From Zhihengliuella alba (GTDB lineage: Bacteria; Actinomycetota; Actinomycetes; Actinomycetales; Micrococcaceae), in the NCBI RefSeq assembly GCF_039538765.1, contig NZ_BAABCJ010000007.1, positions 124,001 to 188,000 on the forward strand: a stretch of DNA of 64,000 bases. The letters are read 5' to 3'. This document shows, piece by piece, positions 8,124-16,563 of the stretch. Every line of letters starts with the position of its first letter. The first letter of the stretch is position 1. A program made the position numbers and the translations under genes. The notes beneath the pieces were generated by a model. The model was not told the origin of the DNA, searched no databases, and was given only the letters and a program-made list of their open reading frames with translations.

Positions 8124-9344
8124 CTACGGGAGGGGCGCAGGCTCCGCGATGCGCTGATTCCCGGGGGCCGTGTCGATCCCGAGGTCCCGGGCGAAGAGCG
8201 TGCGCGTGCCGGTGTAGACGCCGTCCGCGTTCTCGTCGAGTTCGAAGACCCGGGTGCCGCGCAGCCGGTGCTGCTCCGCCCCGGACAGGCCGTAGGTGCC
8301 GTAGCCGGTGCCGGGGCCGTAGCCGAGCTCGATCCCGTAGTAGTCGCCCATGTACGTGTTGATGTGGTCGTGGCCGACGTAGACGCCGCGGACGTCGCCG
8401 CGCTCCTGCATCGCCGCGTAGAGGCCGGAGTTCCACGCGCCGACGTAGACGTCCTCGTGCTTCTCGCCGACGATGCCGTGCTTCTTCGCCGCCGCGGCGT
8501 GCGTGGCCGGGTCGGAGCCGAACTGGGTGCCGAACCACAGGTGGTGGTGCTCCCAGAGCGGGATGTGGAAGAACGCCAGCGACGGGATCTTGCGGCCGTA
8601 GCGCTCCTCCGTGGCGAGCGACGCCTCCCGGTACCAGTTGACCTGGTCGGCGTGGATCCAGTCGTAGTTCTTCAGGCCCTCGCGGCTCTGCCCGCCGATG
8701 GTGCCGGGTGCGTAGCGGTTGGAGTCGAACAGCCAGACGCCGAAGGCCGGCTCGTTGGCCCGCGAGGAGCGGATGAGGAGCTGGCCGTTGGAGTGCCCGT
8801 ACAGCTTGGGGTCGATCGCCGGGTTGAGGTTGTTCGGGTAGACGTCGTGGATCCAGTCCACGATCTTCTGCTCCGTCATGCCGGTGTCGTTGCCGAGCGA
8901 GTCCTCGTCGTGGTTGCCGAAGACCATCGCCCACTTCACGCCGCGCTCCTCGATGGGGCGGATGATGTTGTTGTAGGCCTGCTTGACCTGCTTCTCGGTG
9001 GCGGGGCCGCCGTTGATGGTGTCGCCGTTGAGCACCACGAGGCCGGGCTTCTCGGTGTCCAGCGACTTCTCGATGAGCTCGATGGTGCGCCGGTCCGTCA
9101 GGTGCGTGTCCTGCGTGTCGTTGATCTGCAGGATCCGCAGCTTGCCGTCGTCGCCGAACCGCACCGGCATGGCCGTAGCGGGCTTGGCGGGTGTGGCGGC
9201 GGCCGCCGGCGAGGCACCGGCGGCCGTACCGAGGAGCCCGGCGACGGTGGCGAGCCCGGCGCCGGCGAGGACGCCGCGACGGCGCACGCCGTCCGGGACG
9301 CTCTGGGCAGGGGTGACTGGAGTATCGGAATGATGGGAATCCAT
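8124..9344 (-). CDS. Exported metallophosphoesterase (Tat signal)
   Basis: 406 residues from the ATG at 9344. The N-terminus has RRRGVLAGAGLATVAGLLG, a twin-arginine-type signal, followed by an Ala-rich cleavage region (ASPAAAA). Calcineurin-like phosphoesterase motifs follow in order: ILQINDTQDTH (metal-binding Asp), VVLNGDTINGG, VFGNHDED, FFHIPLWEH and GVYVGHDHIN. The first motif reads D-T-Q where most of the fold have D-x-H, as in the DCR2/Sia1-like branch. It likely hydrolyses a phosphoester outside the membrane; the substrate is unknown. It lies downstream of the hydroaromatic operon by 104 bases and may be an independent transcript. Confidence 0.85.
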   Translation of the reverse strand: MDSHHSDTPVTPAQSVPDGVRRRGVLAGAGLATVAGLLGTAAGASPAAAATPAKPATAMPVRFGDDGKLRILQINDTQDTHLTDRRTIELIEKSLDTEKPGLVVLNGDTINGGPATEKQVKQAYNNIIRPIEERGVKWAMVFGNHDEDSLGNDTGMTEQKIVDWIHDVYPNNLNPAIDPKLYGHSNGQLLIRSSRANEPAFGVWLFDSNRYAPGTIGGQSREGLKNYDWIHADQVNWYREASLATEERYGRKIPSLAFFHIPLWEHHHLWFGTQFGSDPATHAAAAKKHGIVGEKHEDVYVGAWNSGLYAAMQERGDVRGVYVGHDHINTYMGDYYGIELGYGPGTGYGTYGLSGAEQHRLRGTRVFELDENADGVYTGTRTLFARDLGIDTAPGNQRIAEPAPLP

Positions 9345-9448
9345 GCCTGGCACGCTAGAGCGGCCCCGTGAACCGGTGGTGACGCCGCCGTGACCCGCGG
9401 GCGTCCAGCTCTCCTCGGAAGAGGCGGGCCCATCGATCGACGCCGCGG

Positions 9449-11260
9449 TCAGCGGCCGTCGCGGTCGAGCCGGGACTGCGCGGCGAGACGGACCGGCGCG
9501 TTCTCGGCCCCGTAGCCGTCGTAGGCGTCGATGCGCTGGACCACCTCGATGAAGAGCCGGCCGATCTGGCGGGTGTAGAAGTGCAGGAACTCCCCCTGCT
9601 GGTCCCGGTCGTAGAGCACCTGGTGCTCGCGCAGGCGCTCCACGAACGCTGGATCCAGGCCGAAGCGGGCCCGCACGTCGTCGTAGTAGTTGCCCGGCAC
9701 GGGCAGGAGCCGCATGCCGCGCTCGCGGGCGCGGCGGGCGACGGCGATCGCGTCGGGGCAGGACAGCGCCACGTGCTCCGTGGGCTGGGTCCGGCTGGCG
9801 GGGAGCACGTTCAGGGGCAGACGGACGGCACCGTCGGCGGTGCGCAGCACGCGGCTGCGGACCAGCCCGTGCGGGCTGGCGACCTGGTTGCTGCGGCCCT
9901 TCTCCAGGCCGAGGACCCCGGTGTAGAAGTGCACGGTCTCGTCGTGGTCCTCCCACGTGCTCATGAGGTTGACATGGTCGACGGCGACGACGCCGTCGGG
10001 TTCCGGTGTGGCGCGGAGCCCGTGCTCGAACTCGTCCACCCAGCCCGGTTCGCCGGCGCGGGTCCGCTCGGCGAAGAAGAGCTCCAGCCCGTGCGGGGTC
10101 GCGAAGGCCGGCAGTCGTTGCTCGCCGGCCTGCATGCGGCGGGGCACCCGGGTGACCCCGAGGGCCGCGGTGCGCGCCTCGGCGGACGCGACGTCGTCGT
10201 ACTGCAGGCCCAGGCCCGCCACGTGCGGCGGGAGGTCCCGCGCGTACTGCTCGTTGAGGACGATCCGGGCGCCGCCCGCACTCCAGAGCCGCACGGGCTT
10301 GGTCCGGTGCTGGCCGCGGAAGGCGAACCCGAGCTGGTCCAGGACGATCTCCACCTCGGTGGTGTCCTCGGCCTTGATCTCCACGAAGTCGACGCCGGCG
10401 GCCGGCGCCGACTCGGGGACGGTGGGCAGTTGATCGGTGCGGCCCTCGCGCCGCGCGGTCTGGTCGGCGAGCGCGATGAGCGAGCGGTAGGCGTGCACGG
10501 CCGTGGCGCCGGCCGCGGTCTGCCGGAACGTGTCGTTGAAGACCTCCAGGGAGACGGGGCCGGAGTAGCCGGTGCGGACCACGTGCGCGAGGAACGCGGG
10601 CAGGTCGAAATCGCCCTCGCCCGGGAAGAGCCGGTGGTGCCGGCTCCAGGAGAGCACGTCCATCGACAGCGCCGGCGCGTCGGCCAGCTGGACGAAGAAG
10701 ATCTTCTCCGCCGGGATCTCCTCGATCCCGGCCGGATCGTGCCCGCGGGAGAGGATGTGGAAGCTGTCCAGGCAGGTGCCGACCGCCGGGTGGTCGGCGA
10801 GCTCGACGATGCGCCAGGCGCGGCGGTAGTCGCTGATGTAGCGACCCCAGGCGAGGGCCTCGAACGCGATGCGCACGCCGTGGCGCTGGGCGAGGTCGCC
10901 GAGGCGGCGCAGCTGGGCCGCCGACACCTCGTCCGAGTCGATCGTCGCCGTGGCGACGTTGCTGCAGACCAGGACGGTGTCGATCCCCAGCCGCCCCATG
11001 ACCTCGAAGCGGGCCTCGGCCCGCCGGAGGTTGGCCTCCAGCAGGTCCTCGGTGACGCCCTCGAAGTCCCGGAACGGCTGGTAGAGGTCCAGGGTCAGGC
11101 CGAGGCGTTCGGCCCGGGCCCGGATCTCCTCCGGCGAGAGGTCGGAGGCGACGAGGTCCGGCTCGAAGACCTCGATGCCGTCGAACCCGGCCTCCGCGCA
11201 GGCGGTCATCTTCTCCTCGAGCCCGCCGCTGAGGCAGACCGTCGCGATCGATGCGTGCAT
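9449..11260 (-). CDS. quiC1: 3-Dehydroshikimate dehydratase, two-domain (QuiC1/QsuB type)
   Basis: 603 residues. The N-terminal 280 residues form an AP-endonuclease-2/TIM-barrel domain (HASIATVCLSGGLEEKMTA, FDGIEVFEPDL, AFEALAWGRYISDY, GTCLDSFHILSRG, FVQLADAP, SLEVFND), giving the metal-binding Glu/Asp/His set of dehydroshikimate dehydratases. The C-terminal half is a vicinal-oxygen-chelate pair like 4-hydroxyphenylpyruvate dioxygenase (VAVDHVNLMSTWEDHDETVHFYTGVLGLE, LHFYTRQIGRLFIEVVQR). The fusion matches Pseudomonas QuiC1 and Corynebacterium QsuB, which convert 3-dehydroshikimate to protocatechuate; the C-terminal part is not known to be a dioxygenase there. It is the last gene of the dctQMP-aroE-quiC1 run, starting 5 bases after the dehydrogenase gene. 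Start ATG 11260 was chosen over an adjacent TTG. Confidence 0.9.
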   Translation of the reverse strand: MHASIATVCLSGGLEEKMTACAEAGFDGIEVFEPDLVASDLSPEEIRARAERLGLTLDLYQPFRDFEGVTEDLLEANLRRAEARFEVMGRLGIDTVLVCSNVATATIDSDEVSAAQLRRLGDLAQRHGVRIAFEALAWGRYISDYRRAWRIVELADHPAVGTCLDSFHILSRGHDPAGIEEIPAEKIFFVQLADAPALSMDVLSWSRHHRLFPGEGDFDLPAFLAHVVRTGYSGPVSLEVFNDTFRQTAAGATAVHAYRSLIALADQTARREGRTDQLPTVPESAPAAGVDFVEIKAEDTTEVEIVLDQLGFAFRGQHRTKPVRLWSAGGARIVLNEQYARDLPPHVAGLGLQYDDVASAEARTAALGVTRVPRRMQAGEQRLPAFATPHGLELFFAERTRAGEPGWVDEFEHGLRATPEPDGVVAVDHVNLMSTWEDHDETVHFYTGVLGLEKGRSNQVASPHGLVRSRVLRTADGAVRLPLNVLPASRTQPTEHVALSCPDAIAVARRARERGMRLLPVPGNYYDDVRARFGLDPAFVERLREHQVLYDRDQQGEFLHFYTRQIGRLFIEVVQRIDAYDGYGAENAPVRLAAQSRLDRDGR

Positions 11261-11265
11261 ACTCC

Positions 11266-12285
11266 TCAACCCTCTCCTTCATGTCCGGTGCGGTCCCGAC
11301 CGGGACGGTCCGGCCGCGACTGCCCGCCCCGCTGGGGCGACTGGCCTTGCTGGTCAGCGGCGGCGCCGGGCGGCTCGCCGATGAGCTCGCGGAAGTGCGC
11401 GAGCATGCGCTGCCGGTCCGGCTCGGCGCCGGTGATGAGCCGGATGCTGTCCGCGGCCTGGCCGACGGCCATCCGGCCGCCGTCGAGGACTCCGAGCCCG
11501 TGGGCGCGAGCCCGCCGGAGCAGCTCGGTCTCCAGCGGCCGGTAGACCACCTCGGACACCCACGCCCCGGCCGGCAGGTCCTCCGGGGCGAACGCGACGC
11601 CGGGGTGCTCGGCCATGCCGACCGGCGTCACATGGACGACGCCGTCGACCTCCGGCAGCCACGCCGCGAGGTTCCCGCCGGTGGTGCGCAGCACGGTGTC
11701 CGGGTGGCCCGGCTGGTACCGGTCCACCAGGGCCTGCGCCGCGTCCTCGGAGAGGTCGTGGATGACCACCTCGTCGAAGCCCATGGACACCAGCGAGTAC
11801 GCGGTGGCCAGGCCGGCGCCGCCGGCGCCGACCTGGAGGACGCGTCGCCGCGGGCGGTCGCCCAGGAACGACTCGAGACCCGCCCGGAACCCGGTGTAGT
11901 CGGTGTTGTGCGCGGTCCGCTGGTAGCCGCCGAGCAGGACCAGGTTGGCGGAGCCGATCGCCCGCACGGCGTCGCTCTGCACGTCGACGTACTCGAGCAC
12001 GCGCTGCTTGAACGGGTGGGTCACGTTGACCGCGACCAGCTCGTCGCGCTCGGCCGCCTCGAGCACGGCCCCCAGGTCGGCGCCGGGGACGCCGGCCAGA
12101 TCGATGAGCTCGTAGGAGTAGCCGTAGCCGAGCGCGGCGGCCTCGCGCTCGTGCAGGGCCGGTGAGAGCGACGGGCCGATGTTGTGCCCGACGAGCCCCA
12201 CGCGGAAGCCGTCGTGGCCGCCCTCCGGTCCAGGCGGGGCGCCCGGCTCCGCCCTGCCGCCCGGCTCCGCTGCGCCGGCCGTCAT
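11266..12285 (-). CDS. aroE: Shikimate/quinate 5-dehydrogenase family protein
   Basis: 339 residues. The substrate lobe has GPSLSPALHEREAAALG (SxSP shikimate-binding motif), NVTHPFK with the catalytic Lys, and NTDYTGF with the catalytic Asp. The cofactor lobe has the VGAGGAGLATAYSL Rossmann loop. Both ends are extended: a Gly/Pro-rich N-terminal 25 residues and a Gln/Arg-rich tail. Placed between a TRAP transporter and dehydroshikimate dehydratase, it most likely runs in the oxidative direction, shikimate (or quinate) to 3-dehydro acid, rather than in aromatic biosynthesis. The ATG at 12285 overlaps the DctP stop (ATGA). Confidence 0.88.
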   Translation of the reverse strand: MTAGAAEPGGRAEPGAPPGPEGGHDGFRVGLVGHNIGPSLSPALHEREAAALGYGYSYELIDLAGVPGADLGAVLEAAERDELVAVNVTHPFKQRVLEYVDVQSDAVRAIGSANLVLLGGYQRTAHNTDYTGFRAGLESFLGDRPRRRVLQVGAGGAGLATAYSLVSMGFDEVVIHDLSEDAAQALVDRYQPGHPDTVLRTTGGNLAAWLPEVDGVVHVTPVGMAEHPGVAFAPEDLPAGAWVSEVVYRPLETELLRRARAHGLGVLDGGRMAVGQAADSIRLITGAEPDRQRMLAHFRELIGEPPGAAADQQGQSPQRGGQSRPDRPGRDRTGHEGEG

Positions 12286-13292
12286 TCCGCCGAGCCCCGG
12301 ATGGCCTCGAACGCCGCCAGCTGCTCGCCCTCGAGATTCTCGCGGTACCAGGCGTCGGTCCGCTCCTGGAACGCCTCGACGTCGACGTCGTCGACGATCT
12401 CGATGCGGTCGCCGGAGCGGTACTCGTTCAGCAGCTCCTCCTCCGCCTCGGCGACGCACTCCACCATGCGGTCCTCCGCCGTGGCGATGGCGGCCTGCAG
12501 GGCCTCCTGCTGCTCGGCGTCGAGCTCGTCCCAGACGGGACCGACGACGATCAGGTTGGAGTTCAGCGAGTGGCCGCTGAGGCTCAGGTAGTCCTGGACC
12601 TCCGCCATGTTCTGCGAGTCGATGTTGGTCAGGGGGTTCTCCTGGCCGTCCACCGTGCCCTGCTGGAGGGCCAGGTACAGCTCCTCGTACGCGACCTCGG
12701 TGGCTGCGGCGCCCAGGGCCTCGGCGTTCTGCAGGAACTGCGGCGAGCCGGGGAAGCGCATCCGCAGGCCGTCGAGGTCCTCCGGCGTGCGGATCGGCGA
12801 GTTGGCGGTGAAGTGGCGTGCGCCGATGGACCAGGCGCCCAGGACGTTCACCTGGGACGCCTCCTCGAAGGCGCCCACCAGGTCGTCCGAGGCCTCGCTG
12901 CGGAAGAAGTCCGTGAGGTGCTGGCCGTCCTCGAAGACGTAGGCGGCGTCCACCATGCCGATCGGCGTGTGCAGGGCGGACAGGGCGGAGGCGCCCTGCA
13001 GGTCGATGTCGATGTCGCCCGAGGCGACGGAGGCGATGCGGTCGGCGTCGCCGCCGAGCTGGCTGGAGTCGTAGATCTCGACCGTCAGTCCGACGTCGGC
13101 GCCCTCCGCCTCCTCCTTGATGACCTGGGCGCCGCAGCGGTGCGGCGGCTGGTCCTGTGTGTAGGAGTGGGCGAAGGTCAGCTCGACGTTTCCGTCGCCG
13201 CCCTCCGCCTCGCCACCGCTGCCGCCGCAGGCGGTGAGGAGGCCGAGGGGCAGGAGCGCGGCGATGGCCAGTGACTTGCGGGGGATGTTCAT
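12282..13292 (-). CDS. TRAP transporter substrate-binding lipoprotein (DctP family)
   Basis: 336 residues with a lipoprotein signal (LGLLTACGG, lipobox Cys about 22). The mature protein is a DctP-type binding protein: VELTFAHSYTQDQPPHRCG at the start, VEIYDSSQLGGDADRIASVASGDIDI, the substrate-contacting TPEDLDGLRMRFPGSP with the conserved Arg that salt-bridges a carboxylate, and VAYEELYLALQQGTVDGQENP. The conserved Arg indicates an organic acid ligand. From its partners the ligand is inferred to be shikimate, quinate or 3-dehydroshikimate. It lies 77 bases downstream of dctM. Confidence 0.9.
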   Translation of the reverse strand: MNIPRKSLAIAALLPLGLLTACGGSGGEAEGGDGNVELTFAHSYTQDQPPHRCGAQVIKEEAEGADVGLTVEIYDSSQLGGDADRIASVASGDIDIDLQGASALSALHTPIGMVDAAYVFEDGQHLTDFFRSEASDDLVGAFEEASQVNVLGAWSIGARHFTANSPIRTPEDLDGLRMRFPGSPQFLQNAEALGAAATEVAYEELYLALQQGTVDGQENPLTNIDSQNMAEVQDYLSLSGHSLNSNLIVVGPVWDELDAEQQEALQAAIATAEDRMVECVAEAEEELLNEYRSGDRIEIVDDVDVEAFQERTDAWYRENLEGEQLAAFEAIRGSAE

Positions 13293-13369
13293 GGTTCTTC
13301 CTTCGGTTCGGTGCCCGGCGGGCGGGCGTTCATGGGTGCGGATGAGGCAGGGGGCGGATGGTCGGATCG

Positions 13370-14644
13370 TCAGAGGTCGAGGAGGCCGGGCAGCCAGAGG
13401 ACGACGTCCGGCACGAAGATGACGAGCAGGCAGATCGCGACGAGCGGGACGAGGAAGGGCAGGCAGCCCCGGAACACCTCCCCCACGGGGACCTTGAGCG
13501 TCGAGGAGAGGACGAAGAGGACGGTGCCGACGGGCGGCGTCAGGAGCCCGATCATCAGCGAGATGATCATCAGGACCCCGAGGGCGATCGGATCCACGCC
13601 CAGGTCGACCGCGATGGGCATCAGCATCGGCACGGTCAGGACGAGGATGGCCACGGCGTCGACCACCGTCCCGAGCACGAGCATCAGGAGCGCCACGAGG
13701 AGCAGGAAGACCGTGGGGTCCTCGGAGATGCCGAGCATCAGCGTGGCGAGATCCTGTGGCACGCGCTCCCGTGCGAAGACGTACCCGAGGAGCGCGGCCG
13801 AGGCGACGATCAGCATGATCGCCGACGTCGTCATGACGGTCTCGACGAAGATCCTCGGCAGGTCGCGGACCTTCATGGTGCGGTAGCAGAGCCCGAGGAT
13901 CAGGATGTAGAGGGCGCCGACGCCGGCGGCCTCGGTCGGGGTGAAGAACCCGCCGAGGATGCCGCCGAGGATGATCACCGGGGCGAAGAGCGGCGCGACG
14001 ACCTTCTTGCCGGTCTCGGCGACCCGGGCCCAGGAGAATCCGACGTTCTGGATGTCCGGTTGCCGGCGGACCAGGATGAAGACCACGATCGTGAGGCCGG
14101 CCGCCATGAGGAAGGCCGGGACCACGGACGCGGCGAACAGCGCGCCGGTGGAGACCGCGCCGAGTCCGGCGAAGATGACGGCGGGGATGCTCGGCGGCAT
14201 GACGGGCGCGATCAGCGCGGAGGATCCGACCACGCCGAGGCTGAACGGCCGGCTGTAGCCGCGGCGGACCATCTCGGGGACCTGGACCTTGCCCAGGGCA
14301 GCGGCGTCGGCGACGGCGGAGCCGCTCATCCAGGAGAAGCCCAGGCTCACGCCGATGCTGACGTAGCCCAGCCCGCCCCGGACGCGCCCCATGAGGGCCA
14401 GGGCGAAGTCGAAGAGCCGCTCGGCGATGCCGGCGTGGGCGGCGAGGCTGCCGAGGAGGACGAAGAGCGGCACCGCGAGGAGCGGGAAGCTCGCCGTGTC
14501 CTCGGCGATCAGGCGCATGGCCAGCCCCACGGACTGCCCCGTGGCGATCAGGTAGACCATGCCGGGACCGAGGAAGGCGTAGGCCACGGGCACGCGCAGG
14601 AGCAGCAGGACCGCGATCGAGATCAGGAGGAGGACGATGGTCAT
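13370..14644 (-). CDS. TRAP transporter large permease (DctM family)
   Basis: 424 residues with about twelve hydrophobic helices, the normal size for DctM. Typical segments are RVPVAYAFLGPGMVYL, PLFVLLGSLAAHAGIAERLFDFA, GSAVADAAALGKVQVPEM, PVMPPSIPAVIFAG and GGFFTPTEAAGVGALY. This subunit carries the Na+-coupled transport channel, working with DctQ and the binding protein. Its ATG at 14644 overlaps the DctQ stop (ATGA), so the two membrane subunits are translationally coupled. Confidence 0.92.
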   Translation of the reverse strand: MTIVLLLISIAVLLLLRVPVAYAFLGPGMVYLIATGQSVGLAMRLIAEDTASFPLLAVPLFVLLGSLAAHAGIAERLFDFALALMGRVRGGLGYVSIGVSLGFSWMSGSAVADAAALGKVQVPEMVRRGYSRPFSLGVVGSSALIAPVMPPSIPAVIFAGLGAVSTGALFAASVVPAFLMAAGLTIVVFILVRRQPDIQNVGFSWARVAETGKKVVAPLFAPVIILGGILGGFFTPTEAAGVGALYILILGLCYRTMKVRDLPRIFVETVMTTSAIMLIVASAALLGYVFARERVPQDLATLMLGISEDPTVFLLLVALLMLVLGTVVDAVAILVLTVPMLMPIAVDLGVDPIALGVLMIISLMIGLLTPPVGTVLFVLSSTLKVPVGEVFRGCLPFLVPLVAICLLVIFVPDVVLWLPGLLDL

Positions 14645-15225
14645 GGCTGCACCTCGCGGTTGACGGGGACGGCGAGCGAATCGGTGTCGTGCTCGGCCCC
14701 GACGCCGTGGCAGAGGACCAGCCAGCCGGCGACCAGGGAGCGGATGGCCGTGCTGACGAAGCCGAGGAGCGGCAGCACGTAGAGCCACGCCATGGGCATC
14801 CGCATGGACGGCGAGCGCAGGGCGCCGGCGTCCGCGATGAGGGTCCAGCACTCCCGGGCGAACAGGACCGCGATGACGGCCATCGCGAGGTCGGCGAAGA
14901 CGTGGACCGCGCGGACGGCCCGCTCCGACTTGAGCGTGTCCACCACCTGCAGGGCGATGTGCCCGTCGCGGGAGACCAGCACGCCTGCCGCCGTGAACGT
15001 CATCCAGACGAGGCTGAAGCGCGCGAGCTCGCCGGTCCAGGCCCAGCCGTCGACGGGCAGGTACCGCTGACCGGCCTGCACGAGGATGAGGACGAAGATG
15101 ATCAGCAGGGCCAGGGCAGCCAGTCCCAGTTCGACGGCGGTCACGGCCTTGATGATCCGGTGCAGGGTCCCGCCCGGGGTGGGCGGAGCTCCTTCGCGGT
15201 CGGTCGGGGCGCTCTGCTGGTCCAT
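14641..15225 (-). CDS. TRAP transporter small permease (DctQ family)
   Basis: 194 residues from the ATG at 15225, which has a strong AGGAGG four bases upstream. Four membrane helices are visible (LGLAALALLIIFVLILVQAGQRYL, ARFSLVWMTFTAAGVLVSRDGHIAL, AVHVFADLAMAVIAVLFARECW and a final MPMAWLYVLPLLGFV). The W.GE..RFSLVWMTF..A......GHI pattern is the DctQ hallmark. It is the first gene of the hydroaromatic uptake and catabolism operon; its promoter faces the LacI gene at 15358. Confidence 0.88.
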   Translation of the reverse strand: MDQQSAPTDREGAPPTPGGTLHRIIKAVTAVELGLAALALLIIFVLILVQAGQRYLPVDGWAWTGELARFSLVWMTFTAAGVLVSRDGHIALQVVDTLKSERAVRAVHVFADLAMAVIAVLFARECWTLIADAGALRSPSMRMPMAWLYVLPLLGFVSTAIRSLVAGWLVLCHGVGAEHDTDSLAVPVNREVQP

Positions 15226-15314
15226 CGCGCCTCCTTTCTGCAGGGGACTCTGATCGGCCACGGGATGTGGCTCCGGTCACGTTCCCTCCAAGCTAGCGAG
15301 CACACGGAAAACGC

Positions 15315-15340
15315 GGCAAGAAGTTGCCAAAACTTGCCAA
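15315..15340. promoter_or_regulatory. Candidate operator cluster of the LacI regulator
   Basis: GGCAAG at 15315, TTGCC at 15324 and CTTGCC at 15333 form overlapping inverted (GGCAA/TTGCC, GGCAAG/CTTGCC) and direct (TTGCCAAAA twice) repeats. They lie in the 132-base divergent promoter region between dctQ and the LacI gene, 18 bases before the regulator start, so autoregulation plus control of the dct operon is likely (inference). Confidence 0.55.
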
Positions 15341-15357
15341 AATGATTGAATGGCCCC

Positions 15358-16371
15358 ATGAAGAAGGTCACGATCTACGACGTCGCCGAGGCGTCCGGCG
15401 TCGCCCCGTCCACGGTCTCGCGGGCCTTCAGCTCGCCCGGACGGGTCAATGCGGCCACCAGGGAACGGGTCGTCGCGGCCGCCCAGGAGCTCGGCTACCG
15501 CCCGAAGCACGAGTTCGGCGCTGCGCGGTCGTCCCGGAGCCGGACCATCGCCATGGTGCTGGCGGACATCACGAACCCGCACTTCTTCGAGTTCATCCGC
15601 GGCGCGGAGCAGCGGGCCAAGGCGGCGCAGCACACCCTGGTGCTGGTCAACGCGGAGGAGTCGCCACAGATCGAGCTGGCGCAGATCCGCGAGCTCTCGG
15701 CGAAGGTGGACGGCTTCGTCCTGGCCTCCAGCCGCCTGCCGGACCACGAGCTGCAGTACCTCTCCCGCGACCGGAAGCTGGTGTTGCTCAACCGGGACGT
15801 CGAGGGGCTGGCCAGCGTGAAGCTCGACATGGAGTCGGGGTGCCGCCAGATCCTCGAGCATCTCGCGTCGCTGGGGCACACCGAGTTCACGTACTGCGCC
15901 GGGCCTCCGGCGTCCTGGATGGGGACCACCCGGTGGGCCGAGCTCAGTGCCGGGGCTGCGGCCCACGGGCTGACGGCACACCGGATCGGCCCCTACGCGC
16001 CGACGGTCGCCAGCGGCGGTGCCGCCGCCGACGCCGCCCTGAGGACGAACCCGACTGCGCTGGTCGCGCACAACGACCTGCTGGCGATCGGCATCCTGCG
16101 ACGGCTGGCCGTACGCGGGGTCCGCGTTCCGGAGGACATGAGCCTCGTCGGGTTCGACAACAACTTCGCGGCCGATCTGGTCGGGGTCCCCCTGACCACG
16201 CTGGGCGGCCCGGGCGCCGAGGTGGGGCGCCGGGCCGTGGAGATGCTCCTGCACTCCATCGATGAGCAGCCGGAGCGGATGGGAGCCCTGACGGACCCGC
16301 CCAACGACCGAATCCTGCTGCCGACGGAGCTGTTCATCCGTTCGTCCTCCGGGCCGGTCCGCGCCGGCTGA
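15358..16371 (+). CDS. LacI family transcriptional regulator of the hydroaromatic operon
   Basis: 337 residues from ATG 15358 (MKKVTIYDVAEASGVAPSTV); a TTG four codons earlier is in frame but the MKKVTIYDVA beginning is standard. The N-terminal helix-turn-helix runs to about residue 25, the hinge helix follows at PKHEFGAARSSRSRTIAMVLAD, and the periplasmic-binding-type core has NPHFFEFIRGAEQRAKA and VGFDNNFAADLVGVPLTTL. It is divergent from dctQ, so it probably senses a hydroaromatic acid or its 3-dehydro product and represses the operon. Short GACGCC/GGCGTC inverted repeat at 16372-16390 may be its terminator. Confidence 0.87.
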   Translation: MKKVTIYDVAEASGVAPSTVSRAFSSPGRVNAATRERVVAAAQELGYRPKHEFGAARSSRSRTIAMVLADITNPHFFEFIRGAEQRAKAAQHTLVLVNAEESPQIELAQIRELSAKVDGFVLASSRLPDHELQYLSRDRKLVLLNRDVEGLASVKLDMESGCRQILEHLASLGHTEFTYCAGPPASWMGTTRWAELSAGAAAHGLTAHRIGPYAPTVASGGAAADAALRTNPTALVAHNDLLAIGILRRLAVRGVRVPEDMSLVGFDNNFAADLVGVPLTTLGGPGAEVGRRAVEMLLHSIDEQPERMGALTDPPNDRILLPTELFIRSSSGPVRAG

Positions 16372-16563
16372 GACGCCTCGCTCGTGGCGTCGCCGAGACC
16401 TGATCACAACATGATCACTTTCCGGTTCACGCACTCTCTTCGGGCGTATGGTCATGGGACTGCGCGGCATGGGGGGCTGTCTCGGAGGCACCTGCGGATC
16501 GACCCCGCTGCGGCGTCAAACGTCGAGGGCGGCCACGCCGATGTGGCCGGATCAGGGGGAATC

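Noticed and set aside
8124..11282. One very long minus-strand open frame joining the metallophosphoesterase to upstream sequence
   Set aside because: Only the part from 9344 down encodes the phosphoesterase. Upstream of that it is an Arg/Pro-rich reading of the dehydratase gene in another frame, where the conserved motifs of both domains are found.
13370..15280. Apparent DctQ-DctM fusion
   Set aside because: The DctQ sequence is in a different frame and ends in an ATGA overlap with dctM; the first 200 codons of the long frame are a shadow.
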